Source: Turritopsis dohrnii
Taxonomy: Eukaryota > Cnidaria > Hydrozoa > Anthoathecata > Oceaniidae
DNA: 64,000 nt
Assembly: GCA_027922465.2 (NCBI GenBank)
Contig: BQMF02000233.1
Coordinates: 186,001 to 250,000 of the forward strand
Reading direction: 5' to 3'
Below are positions 12,783 through 24,600 of the stretch, in pieces; positions within the stretch are counted from its first letter, which is position 1; each line of letters opens with the position of its first letter. The translations under genes and the position numbers were made by a program. The notes under the pieces are model-generated. The model saw only the letters and a list, made by a program, of their open reading frames with translations, did not search any database and was not told the origin of the DNA.

Positions 12783-14051
12783 AGGAGTGGTGTCATGAAA
12801 ATTTGAAAAAATTTTTTTTCTTTGTATATCCCTTGTTTTAATGTAGATACTACAAAATAAATTTAATTTGGAAAAAAAAGTCTTTTTTTCGCTATAAAAT
12901 GCCACTTTAAAACATAGGCTTAAAACGCTGAATAAATTAGTAATTATTATGTGACGTCATTGAAGAAGTTATATTCAGTGTTGATGCGATGTTTTGCATT
13001 CAAATCGAGCGAGTGTTCTTTGAAATTCAAGCAATAACTAATATTTTTTTTAAATCTAATGAAAAACATGGTTATTTGTGCTGCTGTGGGATGTGACAGT
13101 GACTCTCAACCAAAGGACAGAACATTAGTTTGTTTAGATTACCTAAAATTCATATTTAAAAAAAATATGGATTTCAAAGTTGAAGCGAGGCCAATCTTCC
13201 ATCTTTACGTTACTTATATTTTAAAGAATCATGTTTTGGAAGAAATTTGATGGTAAACATGTTATAAGGAGTTTTACTTTAATGTTTTATCTACACTTTT
13301 CGTTATACATAGGTGAACTTTTACTTTCTGTGTGCAAGTGTTTTTTCGATTTTTGTTTTCGTGTTTCTCTTCGAACTGGGCATTTGAATATTATTCCGTT
13401 TCACCGATTATTTCATTATTGTTTTCATAGAATGAGCTATTGATTCTTGAACTCCTGCATGGAAAACGGAAAATTGGAAAAACGTTAACTTTTATATGAA
13501 TTTTACTACGATCAATGATCAACTCAATATTGCATGTATTTTTTTTTTCGTTTTGATTTGTACAAAAAATTATTTTGAAATTTATCGTCTTCGATCGCAT
13601 AAACTTCTTTGCAACACATTTGCATCACTGTTTGTTGTCAACTCTCTCCGGTAAAGCATTTTCGTCATCAAAATCATCATCCGGACTTCTTCATGTTCTT
13701 TACAGCAACTGGGTCAAAACTATATTGCTCAAACTGCTAAAATTCTCTGTGAAATCCTTGAATAAAACTCATTGCTACATTCTTCATCTTCACTGAGAAC
13801 ATCTGATTCCTCTTCACTTGAATTCTCACTCATGAGAAACTAATACGCTCCTTTGCACTGACATAAGTAAAAATAAATGAAACTTCTTCAATGACGTCAC
13901 ACGCTTTTCATCAGAAAAAAAGACGGGGGTTTATAAAAAAATTAAAAACTCAATATCTTCGGAAGTTTTTTAAAAAAGCTTTAACGCAGGTCAACTATAC
14001 ATTTTTTAAACTAAAATTTGTCATAAAATTTGAAATGACGATACCACTCCT
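12783..14051. mobile_element. 1.27 kb element with TTAA target duplications (piggyBac-like)
   Basis: The ends are inverted repeats, AGGAGTGGTGTCATGAAAAT at the left and the complement ending ATACCACTCCT at the right. TTAA flanks both sides (12779-12782, 14052-14055), as for piggyBac and Kolobok elements. Inside, a plus-strand frame from 13059 begins with MVICAAVGCDSDS, faintly like the start of a THAP zinc finger. A minus-strand frame from about 13832 begins with an acidic stretch (MSENSSEEESDVLSEDEE). No complete transposase is present, so this is a decayed or non-autonomous copy. Confidence 0.6.
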
Positions 14052-14207
14052 TTAAAGGAGTCATTAATATATATATACATAGAATGTTTGTGTCATCTGT
14101 TAAGTGTGTGTTGAATTTTTTATGTGATGCTAAAAAGCACATGAAATGCAGATTGGTTCTTTCTAAATCTGTATTATGAAGAAAAGGTTTTTTGTATTGT
14201 GAGTTAT
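14052..14207. other. Spacer downstream of the TTAA element
   Basis: AT-rich spacer with an (AT)n stretch near 14070. Nothing else is seen. Confidence 0.4.
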
Positions 14208-14483
14208 TTATAACAGAGTTTGTAGTGGTGGAGGATAGTGAACTTTTGATGATTGAAATCTGACCCAGGGTGTCGTTAGTGGCAAGAGGTCTTTTCCAGT
14301 AACTCCAATTGTATTTAGGGGTCTTGTAGTTCCGTTATTGGGACTTTTTGCAGGCAGGTTGAATGTGTTAACTGTCTGGATAGTTGCTACATTGACTTGG
14401 GTACAATCTTGCTGATGCTTCATCATGTAAATGATATATATGACATCATTCACTAACTTCATTCGAATCGTTTCAGTACTCAT
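14208..14483 (-). CDS. Small uncharacterised protein (91 aa)
   Basis: I do not recognise the product. The frame starts MSTETIRMKLVNDVIY and ends HYPPPLQTLL then TAA. It has no membrane segment, signal peptide or cysteine motif: a short predicted helix at the N-terminus and then a Thr/Asn/Pro-rich, probably unstructured tail. Its composition is less AT-driven than the spurious frames around it, and the stop is followed by AT-rich sequence, which suggests a real single-exon gene or a terminal exon. It lies head-to-head with the SLF2-like gene, with an inverted-repeat element in between. Chance remains quite possible. Confidence 0.35.
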   Translation of the reverse strand: MSTETIRMKLVNDVIYIIYMMKHQQDCTQVNVATIQTVNTFNLPAKSPNNGTTRPLNTIGVTGKDLLPLTTPWVRFQSSKVHYPPPLQTLL

Positions 14484-14503
14484 TCAATAGAGTTTCTTAA
14501 ATA

Positions 14504-15186
14504 CAGGCATGGAAATTCGGCGGAAATGATCGTTATCGTTGCCGTGTTGTTTACACAATGTTCAAATGTCGATCCATCGTTTCCCATAATCATATTTCTT
14601 TTTTTCCTTAGATAGTCACAAAATTTGTGTTTTTTTATGTTTAGTTCTCAAAATATTCGTGATTTAGCCTTATAACTCAGTCTTTTCATTATGAGGTATG
14701 CAATCGCACTAGGGCTCGCATACAACACTCCTAGAGCCTAGTTAAAAACATACTCAACTATTTATATGGAGTAAAACATGCACAACTTATTTAATTAGTT
14801 TCCATGCTCAATTGATAATGAAGAGTAGGTATATTAAGTGATTATTTGCCAATTCGCTGTTGCTAGGGAGAAGGATCACCGTTGCTAAGGTAATTTTGAG
14901 ATTTCCTTCGTTATACGAATTCATATTTTCACCTGACGAAAGAATATGAAAACATAAGCGGTATACCAGCAGGACTGGATTTCGTGTTATTCAATGAAAT
15001 TTAAAGCATCTTAGTTTCCATCTCCCTTTACAATCTTGTTTTATTTCATTTAACGTTATCATTGTTACCACAATGTTACCGTAAATCTAAATCTGCTGAA
15101 ACGATTTTAGGTTCCATCGTTTCTGTAAGTGTTAAATAATGGCAACGATAATTCGTTTCTCATGACGTAACAAATTTCCATGCTTG
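14504..15186. mobile_element. Inverted-repeat element with CARGCATGGAAATT ends
   Basis: The left end CAGGCATGGAAATT is mirrored by AATTTCCATGCTTG at the right, and AAATA occurs directly outside both ends (14499-14503, 15187-15191), a possible 5 bp duplication. Just inside both ends, ATCGTTGCC/GGCAACGAT segments extend the symmetry. The body is 683 bp with no transposase frame. The superfamily is left open. Confidence 0.5.
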
Positions 15187-15589
15187 AAATAACTGTTGTA
15201 GATTACACACAAGCCATTATTTAGTTTTAAATTTACATTTCAGCTTCCCCTACCGGAGCAGTGAATGTCTGATTGAAAAGGTTCATCAGAGTTTTGTCAC
15301 ATGGCACACAGTTATGATCTTACATCTGAGGGAACACACACAACTGTAAAAGTTGAGTGAGAGAGTGATACATTGCAGACGTGCTTGAAGAATGGTGTTT
15401 TCTAGCTGCTCAATATACTAATAGTTTAAACAGTATCAATTGGTCTCCCATTGTCAAATTGTTTCAATCTTTGGTTGGGGATACCATTATGAATAGATAA
15501 AACTTAATATAGCTATTGTTTATGTTTATATATAGTTGATATTTTTGCTGATCCTAATTTGAAGGCAAGGTGTAAAAGTGTGACTGGCA

Positions 15590-18500
15590 ATGGATGATGA
15601 TTCTGATGATGATCTTTTTGTTCCGGTTTTAACAAGAACAAAGGTTGATAATGTACTGACACCCCAAAAAGGCATAAGACCTGATGAAGAACCACTTTCT
15701 CCACTATTACCCCTTTGTAAAGGTACTGGTAAGAAAAAGCAGAAACGCGGGACATCTATCGCCGAATTACTTAAAGAAAAAGAAAAGGATGATATCAAAA
15801 AGGAGAAAATCGCAGATATCCATGAGTTGGAACTGAAATTTTGTGAAAGTATGTGATATAGTCTCATCTACAGTATTTGGCTTTGAAAACGTTATGTTTT
15901 GGAAATAAAATTTTGGTTTTATCAAGTACCAGTTTCGTATTTATTTTGATGTTATTTACCCTTGTCACATCTTTCCTAGGGCAATACTTTGAAGAACATG
16001 AAGAAAGTTTGGAGAACTCACAACTATCACAGTCTCAAGATGTGGACAATTCTCAAGATGCTTTAGAAATCGCTGAGGAAGAAAGGAAAAAATTTGCGGT
16101 ATATGGCTTTATTCATAAAAAATTTTCAGTTTGATAGATTCTACTTTATGTTTTTAATGGAGAATTATTAATGATATGTTTACGTGCAACATGTGGTGAT
16201 TCCTGTAGGTATAAAATAGGTAATCACAGTTATACTCATCATGATAAATAGTTGATGTGAAATACCAAGAAAATGTTGAATTCCCTTTCGTGTAACATTA
16301 TGCAAATTTGGCAATATTGTTTCCCATAGCATTCTCACTCTCAATATTCTCTACAATTTTAATGTTATTTCTCATAGTGTGACGAAATGTTGCAGAATGA
16401 TTTTCCTGACATCTATCCTGGGGATAAAATCTTTATTTTTCCTGCTAAAAACGAAGACTTAAAACCATTTCTGAAGACCCTCACATCTTTCATTATGAAT
16501 GAACCTGTCTCTGATTCAGATCTCGATTCAGAAGAACCTGCAACATTGCTTCATGATATTTTGATGACATGTACAAAATGTTTAATGTTTTTAAATACTT
16601 CTTATTCTAACTTTTTCTTAAATTGTTTGATCAAAGCCCTTAGAATAACTAACTTGTTTGAAATTTCTTTCAAATTAGATGTTGATTGTTTTGTTCAGAT
16701 TACAGTAACTGTATACTGTCAGTTGATTCTTTTTGAATATTTTATCAGCTGACAATGTGAATCCATTTTAAGTGCTCCTATTTGATTTGAGGTATAAAGG
16801 TTTTATGATTGCGTCACAATAGTTAATTACAGTAGTATGACAATATCGGTACACAAAACTGAACAGGGATTATTTCCTAACCAATTATTTGCACAACGAA
16901 CTTTGGTTTGATATATAATTTTTTCAATTAAATATTAATAGGCATCCCAGTTACTCCTACACTACCTGATGATGTGTGTATTACTTTGTGGAATATTTTG
17001 TATTCCGTGGAAGAGTATGGCATTTTGCAAAGTGCTTTGCTAGCATTAACAAACGTGCTTGTTAATGATGTGAGTATGATTTGTTTATTTTGCTGATAAA
17101 AATAAAAATTTAACTAGTTTTGGATCTACTATTTTGGAAATAATGTGAAAAAAAACTTTGGAATATTTTTATGGCATTCAGCATTACAAGTATTACAAGT
17201 TTTAATTGAAACAAAATCATTGAGTTATGAAAATAGTTTTGGGAGTATTGGGAGATTTGTGTCAATGAATATAACTTGGCATACATGGCATACCAAGTGT
17301 GGAATCACTATTTTCAATACAGTGCCAATCAAAAAGGGAAAAATGTAAACACATTGTTATGTGAAAATGAAAGTATAAGAAGAACAGTTTATTGAAATGG
17401 TTAATAATAAATTGGTTGATAAAAAAATCAAATCACTCAGCAGAAAAAGTGATAATCTGTGATATTGATACCAGGTGCCCTAAAAAAAGTACAGGTGTTT
17501 GAAAAGACATACAATACAATAAACTTGGTTCATTCCTTAAAGAGATACGAAGAAAAAAACGTTCATGTTGATTTTTAACAAAAATTGGGGTGTCAATTTA
17601 TATTGACAAAATGTGATATTTTCTTTTTAAACAGGTATATTTTTATCATTTTCATTAATCAAGAAATTTCTCTTCATTGTTGCGAATGAATTCCCAAAGG
17701 TTTAAAAATCTAAATTTAAACTTTGTGCTTCGTACTGCAATTGTGGCCGCATTCAACAACCTTTAGGCAGCTCAATAGTAAGTGTTTTCAATGTTGTTTA
17801 GGGCAAGGAAATTTGTAAATGCCAACAAAAATGCTTTTGAAAATGAAAAACTGAAATTAGTTGTTTTTTTGTTTTATTCTCCTTGATTACAGTCAAAACC
17901 ATTTTTTTAACTGACCAAAACTATGATTTGATTACAGATAATTTGTCACCCCACTTTTTGTTCGTCGTTTTTTGAACATGTACATGGAAGTTTTTCTTCA
18001 TATCTCTTTAACGTATAAGCCAAATTTCTTGTATGATGTGTCAAAAGTTAAGCAATTCCCTTTACATTAAGATTAAGTTTACACCTAAAGCCTTGCAGTT
18101 TTCGAGAAATGCCTTTTCAAACACTTGGACATTTTTGTGGTCCATCAGGTACTAAAAGAACACATGTAAAATATTTTATTTACTTACCAATGTTCGTACT
18201 ATTACGTGGCTTCACTATTTCATTACTACATAAATTATAATAAACGTATTCATTATGAGTTGTGAAGATACGTGAATTAAGTTCACAAGTATGTATAATG
18301 TTTAAAATTCATGGCCAAATGGCATGGTAATGTTCTTCCATCAGTTCTGTGTAAATAAATGTGAAATAGTAGATGTAGAACAACCCAACAGGAGTTACAT
18401 AAGATTTATAAAGGAACTGTGACAGGCATTGCCATGTAATGGTTTATTTAATGTATCATAATTACAAATTTCCTGGATTTTGGGCCACTTTATTTGAAGG

Positions 18501-21079
18501 GGGTGTTTAAATGATTGGGAGCATATTGGACAAAAATGCTATTGTTTTTTTTACATCTTGAGTGCAGATAGGACTTTCACTTACAGAGAAGTTCAAAGGG
18601 GTTGCTGCTACCGTATTTTTATGTTTAGTTGAATTCAACTGCAAGTATAACCTAGAACGAAGATTTTGTTTGTATTGCACGGTTAAAGTTGGTGTTTTAC
18701 ATTTTTTTAGCATTCAAAGGAAAGCAAATGGCTTCCTTCAGTTGAATCTTTTATTGAGGCTATGTCATACTTAGGAGGTGCAAGCTGTAAGCTGATTCCA
18801 GACTTTACACCATCTGATATGATCAAGTATAGATATGAAACCAAACAAAAATGTGCTGATAACATTCGTCTAACCAGAAAGAATTTCAGTCGCAAACTGA
18901 ATAACTTCATTTCAGTTGTCAAGGCTTTTACAATTTCTATCCAATCTCATCCTCTGAGATATTCGATTGGTGATCTCAGGTGCTTGCTGATAATCACTTT
19001 TCAATTGACTGTTGAGAAAATATTAATGATGGCGTTATGGAACATCAAAGTTTTAATAGGTGCAGTATTGGATGCATACAGCAACACCCAGTGGAATGAA
19101 GAGGTGAATATTTCCTTCTTTGGTGTTTTGAAAATTATATTGTTATTTGATGTGAACTATTATGCAAAAAGCTTGTTCAAGTCTGCCGCTATATTCTCTA
19201 TTAAGTTTTCAATGAAGAATCTCTACTCCCCCCCCAAAAAATAACAGCGAAAATTATTTTCCTAACCCTTCGAACATGCTTGTAAAATGTTGCAAGAAAG
19301 CTGTAGATGTTGAATTATTCACCTTTGGCTTCTGCTGATTTCTGTTGTATTTAATGTCTTGTAGATGATATACATGAGTGATCTTGTGTCAACATTTCCA
19401 ATGCATCATCACAATTTGTTGCAACTGGTAGAATGCATTCCCCCTACAAAGCGTGGCTTGGAATTTCAACAGTTATTGGCCTTCAAAATATCTCACAGAT
19501 TACTGACCGGAACTTCCAGCGATCCATTAATCACCCATGTACAGGTCAGTCCCTCAAGGGTCACCCTTGCGAATAATATTTTTTCACTGGTCAGTAGTCA
19601 TTAATTTCTCTTCGTCTTGTTATTGTTTATTTCGTTTGTTCATACTCGTGTTTCTTCTGACGTCACTATTTTAGATTTTGTTACAAACCACATTGAAATT
19701 TGTCGATGCAAAACTTATTCTAGTTTTATATCTTAGCCTGCAGATGTGTTATATCTAGTACAATCTATCAAGACTACAGAAGACACGGACTATTATGAAT
19801 TGTTTTCAGTTTTTTCCTTGATTGCTGTAACTTTGCATACAGACGATATTACGGCTCCACAGAAGGTACGTAGATATTGTAATACAGTGTTTGTAGTGAT
19901 GGTGAGGGCTGACAATCTAAAAATATATCGCTTCTAGAAAACCATTAAAAATCTTTATACCAAACTTCGAAGGATTCATAGTGAAATAAAAGACTGGAGG
20001 GCGGCTTATATGAACCGAACGAAGGTAAGAACTAATCTCAGTTTTTTGTTATTTAAGCGATAAATAGAACTATAGAAAATGGACCTGGTTAATGTTTTCG
20101 TCAAATCTTTTTAAGGTGAAGGATGTGATACTTCGACTTATCAGCAAATACACGTTTGTGGAATTGAACCTATCGACGCAGGTTTGACGATTGTTGCGAA
20201 AATTCGTTAATGTATTATTGCTTATTAAGTTTTAGAATCCGTTAGTTTTCTGTATTAATGGGTAGAAATAAAATCTGATATGGTTATCTTTGCGCCAACA
20301 TACATAAAGGTGGAAATCAACAACTTTAGGAATGCTGATTACTCATCATCGAAACAGCCATGATGTATTGCAATCTAAACTGTTCATCAACTACAATTTT
20401 ACAAAAACATTGAAGCTGAAAATCTAAAAACAACTTGTTTTGGATGAACATAATCCGATGTTCCAATAATCTTCCGATAATCCGATTTTCTGAAAGGAAA
20501 ATCTACTGTTTACTTATTTAGAAGTTTTAAAAATTAAAAAGTCAATGAGAACTTTCTGATATTCTTGTGTTGATCATACAGGTTTTCATGAGCGTTCGTT
20601 CCACTTAACTTTAGTGTCGCCTGGATCGATATTTCGAGAAAAGTTCAAAATCTATGAAAATTGAAAATATCAAGCAATCCTCAAACACAGACACTGATGA
20701 AACTGATAGTGACTCCTACGAAGGAGGGCAGCAAGCAGAAGGAGAGCAACCAGTAATTGACAATGACGAACCAATGCAGGTCGAAACGAGTCCTCCAAAA
20801 ATCGAAACAGATGCCGGTATGCTCCCAATTTTGGAAGGTCCGAAACATGAAGCTTATTTGATAAACTCAACTGTTCATGTGCATTCTGAAGACAATTACG
20901 TAAAGAAAGATTCATCTCCAGTTTTAGATCCCGATGATAAAACTCTCTCCGTCCCAGGTTTGTTCTTGACAAGTTCTTATGGAAAGGCGGGAAACTTTTT
21001 CATATTTTATTTAATGGAGTTTGATGAAGTTAAAGTTTTTCTTTTTCCTGTCATAGAAAAAGATGATAAACAACAATGA
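15590..21079 (+). CDS. SLF2: SMC5-SMC6 complex localization factor 2-like (SLF2/FAM178 family, 11 exons)
   Basis: SLF2 helps bring the SMC5/6 complex to damaged or foreign DNA in the nucleus. My exons are 15590-15848, 15980-16098, 16378-16570, 16942-17069, 18711-19103, 19365-19544, 19737-19865, 19938-20024, 20116-20181, 20615-20957 and 21057-21079, phases consistent, 639 residues. Family features in order: an acidic start (MDDDSDDDLFVP); a Lys/Glu-rich helix; NDFPDIYPGDKIFIF, matching the PDHHPGEEIF segment of human SLF2; the conserved C-terminal domain including KWLPSVESFIEAMSYLG, STFPMHHHNLLQLVECIPP, DYYELFSVFSLIAVTL and NRTKVKDVILRL. A Ser/Thr/Glu-rich tail of about 115 residues follows. 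An in-frame TGA just upstream of the ATG supports the start. The long N-terminal half of human SLF2 (1,173 residues in all) has no counterpart unless it lies in unseen 5' exons. For exon 10 I chose the pyrimidine-rich acceptor before 20615; 20639 is in frame too. Confidence 0.85.
17471..18149. mobile_element. MITE in SLF2 intron 4, TA target duplications
   Basis: The ends CCAGGTGCCCTAAAAAAAGT (left) and, reverse complemented, CCTGATGGACCACAAAAATG (right) are imperfect inverted repeats, both continuing into GTGTTTGAAAAG. TA flanks both ends. A second inverted pair lies inside (ATTGGGGTGTCAA and TTGTCACCCCA). The 679 bp element has no transposase and accounts for much of the 1.6 kb intron. Confidence 0.6.
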
Positions 21080-21680
21080 AGAAGACTGTGAGATGTTTTT
21101 GGACAGAAGAAGTTTTAGTTTCCTGAAAACTATTTTTTAGTTTCGAGTCGAATACTTGCATATATTGTGAATATTAAATCTAAACCAGAACGCCGTTATT
21201 ATTTATGACTAATGTCCAATTTGTCATATCCAAGATGGTAGCTTCTTAAGAGTAGTGTGCAATATGTGGATTTTCTCTGTTACAAGCTTAAAATTATAGA
21301 ATAGAAACTATTTTGTTTCTACTCAAAAATGGGTTTATATCAGAGAAAAAACAAACTGGCGAACCTCCATTTTTAAGCATGTTTTCTGATGGGCTACGCG
21401 TATGGCTACTCGTTCATTGCGTACACGACCATGTTTTTTTTTCTCGCCAAATTATCACTAATAAATCTATTAGTACGGTTGAGTGAATAGCTTATTTGTA
21501 CGCCGCCGAAACGACATTTACCTATCACTTTGAGCATATTTATGTAAACTTAAACACAGATCACGTGATTTTCAAAACATTTTGTTTCGAATAAGTGTTG
21601 AGAAGTTCCTGTTCTTAAGTATATAAGAATGTTGAGAATCGATACGTGATGTCATACACGAAGGACACGTGTAGTAGACC
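21080..21680. other. Spacer between the SLF2-like and SLC17 genes
   Basis: 600 bp between two genes in the same direction. It should hold the 3' UTR of the first and the promoter of the second. No open frame or repeat stands out. Confidence 0.5.
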
Positions 21681-24600
21681 ATGGGTGACACACAGGTTAC
21701 TGATAACAAATTCTCAGATGATCGACGTTCAGCAGCTGATCCACTCGAAGAACAGGAGGAAAACAATCTGGAGATTTTGCAAAGTATAGATGCCAGACAT
21801 GAAATTGATCCTTCTAAAGACCCGGTAGAAAGTCCGAGCAAAAGCCAGGAAGGTAATTTCGAGTTTAATTCTGACAATAAGCCAGACCAGATATATCAAG
21901 AAGTAACCACCCCTTCATCAAACACATCTCGAAAGAATAATGCTGATGACTGCATTACTCATTTAAATGACGAAGACTTTACAGAAAAACCTGAATCGTC
22001 GAGCAAAAAACAAGCAGTCTCTTCAGATAAAACTTTAAGAAAGAATGAACAAGGAAGTGACGAATCGGGGAAATCGGATTTGGAAAGTAACGAAAATGTT
22101 CCTGCTGAGGAGCAGTTGATTCTTCCGAAACGGTATATGCTGCTTTTTATGCTTTTCTTGGGATTTGCTGTTATCTACTCCTTACGAGTCAACATAAACG
22201 TTGCTATCGTTGCTATGGTGAACAACAGGACTAGGCTGACAAGAAAAGGCAAGATTATAGTAAATGTTAGTAGTTAATATTTCTATACATGAAGCTATAT
22301 AAGATATGAACTATATAAGAGGGATTGTTTGATTTCTTGTTCTCTGGGATTCATATTCTTTTCCGCTAGATTGCTGAGTTCGATTGGGATAGTCACACCC
22401 AGGGTATGTATTTCTTAATCTCACAGTTTGAAACCACATCTTCGTAGCCACAGATCAGTTTGGGTTCATAAGTATGACTACTCCTGTTTAGCCTTTGTTC
22501 TTGGTTCGTTTTACTATGGCTATTGGGTTTTACAAGTTCCAGGTGCTTGGATCGCCATAAAACTAGGTGGCACTCGCATCTTTGGATATGGCACATTGCT
22601 AGCATCTTTACTGGCGTTGATGACACCAGTAGCAACACGATACCATGTTTATGCGTTGGCTGGCGTCCGTGTTGTTCAAGGGTTATTTCTAGGCGTGACT
22701 TTTCCGTGTGTTATCGCAATATGGGCAAAATGGGCACCACCTCTTGAAAGAAGTACAATGGTTACCATGGCAATTGCAGGTCAGTATTTTTATTCTAGCA
22801 TACGCAAAATGGGTTCCTGTTCTTCTGGATTGTAACAGAAGCAAAAAAAAAAAAAAAAAGGTTTGTGTTTTTGCGAGCTCTGTTTATTTTCCAGGGTCGC
22901 CTGTTGGTAACATCATAGCAATTCCGTTAACCGGTTTATTAGCAAAATATGGTTTTGATGGTGGATGGCCGTCCGTCTTTTATTTTTTTGGTAAGCTGTT
23001 TTTACACAACACTCAAAATGTTATTACTTTGTCAGTCTTATAAAAATGATTGAAATCTTATCCCTGCCTTGCTAACCCAAATAAAGTTGGTTTGCACCAT
23101 GATCCTGGGTTGCGAGAAATTGTCAAAAACTGCACAGGAACCATTATTTCTTAATATAAATTCTCAATCTGAATCTACTATTGTATCATGTGTTTACTTT
23201 TCAACAGGTTTTCTTGGCGTGTTGTGGTATTTGATTTGGGAATTGATCATATATGATTCTCCAGCTAATCATCCCACCATATCTGCGAAAGAACGATTTT
23301 ATATAGAAAAATCGATAGATGAAAAACCATTTGATCCATTGGTAACTAAAAAAACGAAGACTTTATATCAAATAAGTTTCATAATTGCAATTTGGATTAT
23401 TGACTTTTATGACTTTTCATGTACACAACTCCACATGACCTTTATGTTTGTCTTTAGATAGAGTCACCTCCATGGAAAGCAATCTTCACGTCTATTCCTA
23501 TGTGGGGCATCATCTTTGGGCATTTCGGCGCTTGCTGGGGTTATTATACACTCTTCACACAAATGCCTACATACCTGAAAGACATTCAACACTTAGACCT
23601 TAAAACGGTGATATTATTGACCTGTTGTTACGTGTTGGATCCTTTGTTTGTTTGTGAGGGTCGTTATTTCAGATATGGTTGATCATTTTACTGATTTTGA
23701 TGAATTGTTAACAAATTTTTCGGCATTTTTTCATAGTTTCTAATCATCAAATGAAAACTGCGACTCCTTAGAAAAGCCGTTCTGGATAGGCGGTCAGGAT
23801 AGGGAGATTTGCAAAACCGACGAGCCTGTTACACGAAAAAAATCAATTACTTGTGAGAATTAAAATAATAAAAATTTACTTTAGAGATTTAAAGCATTCC
23901 TGTTATGTTGATGTGAAGTTTCTAATGACTTTGTAGGGAAAAATTCACGAACAACTCTATGAAGTTGTATATAATTCCCTACAAATCTAAAGAAAAATAG
24001 TTTCGTGTAAACGAAACATGATTTTTCCGAATCCTGCTAATATTTTCTAAATACAGTAGAACCTCAAATTAGCGGACACTCTAAAAGGCGGACACCTCTG
24101 ATTAGCGGACAAAATATTTTTCCCGGCCATTTTCTAGTCAAATCCTTATAAAAAAAGTCTCCAAAAGGCGGACACTCAATTAGCGGACACCTCCATTTAG
24201 CGGACAAAAGTTTTTGCACGGAATGGTCAAAAACCTATTTTTTTCCCTCCAATTAGCGAACATCGAGGGTAAAACTGGTTTCAGACATGAAAATACAAGA
24301 AATGAGTGTTTTTAAACCATCTATTTCAAACATTTTTTTGTTTTGTTTTCCAAATTTTCTTTACAAAATTTCAGCTTTTCCTTTGCCCAGTCAATAAGCT
24401 TTCCTGGGCCAGTAAAATAATAAATAAGTGGCACCTCAAGTCCATAACCACCTCCTCTGTTCACCCTTTTGCCAGTAACTTCGGCTCTAATTGACGTGTA
24501 TGGTACTTTACAAAAAGGAAGCAAAGCTTTGCAATATTTTCTGGGAGGTGACCGATTTCAGCTCATAACGCTTACTTTTTCTTTTCTGATGTTGATTTTG

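Noticed and set aside
18507..18922. Small frames on both strands around the start of SLF2 exon 5
   Set aside because: Overlap the exon in other frames or lie in intron 4 and lack features.
20670..20972. 100-codon minus-strand frame
   Set aside because: Antisense shadow of SLF2 exon 10, whose phase and splice sites are consistent.
24321..24524. Transposase remnant in the pogo-like element
   Set aside because: Only a vague resemblance to the DNA-binding region; not enough to annotate as a transposase gene.
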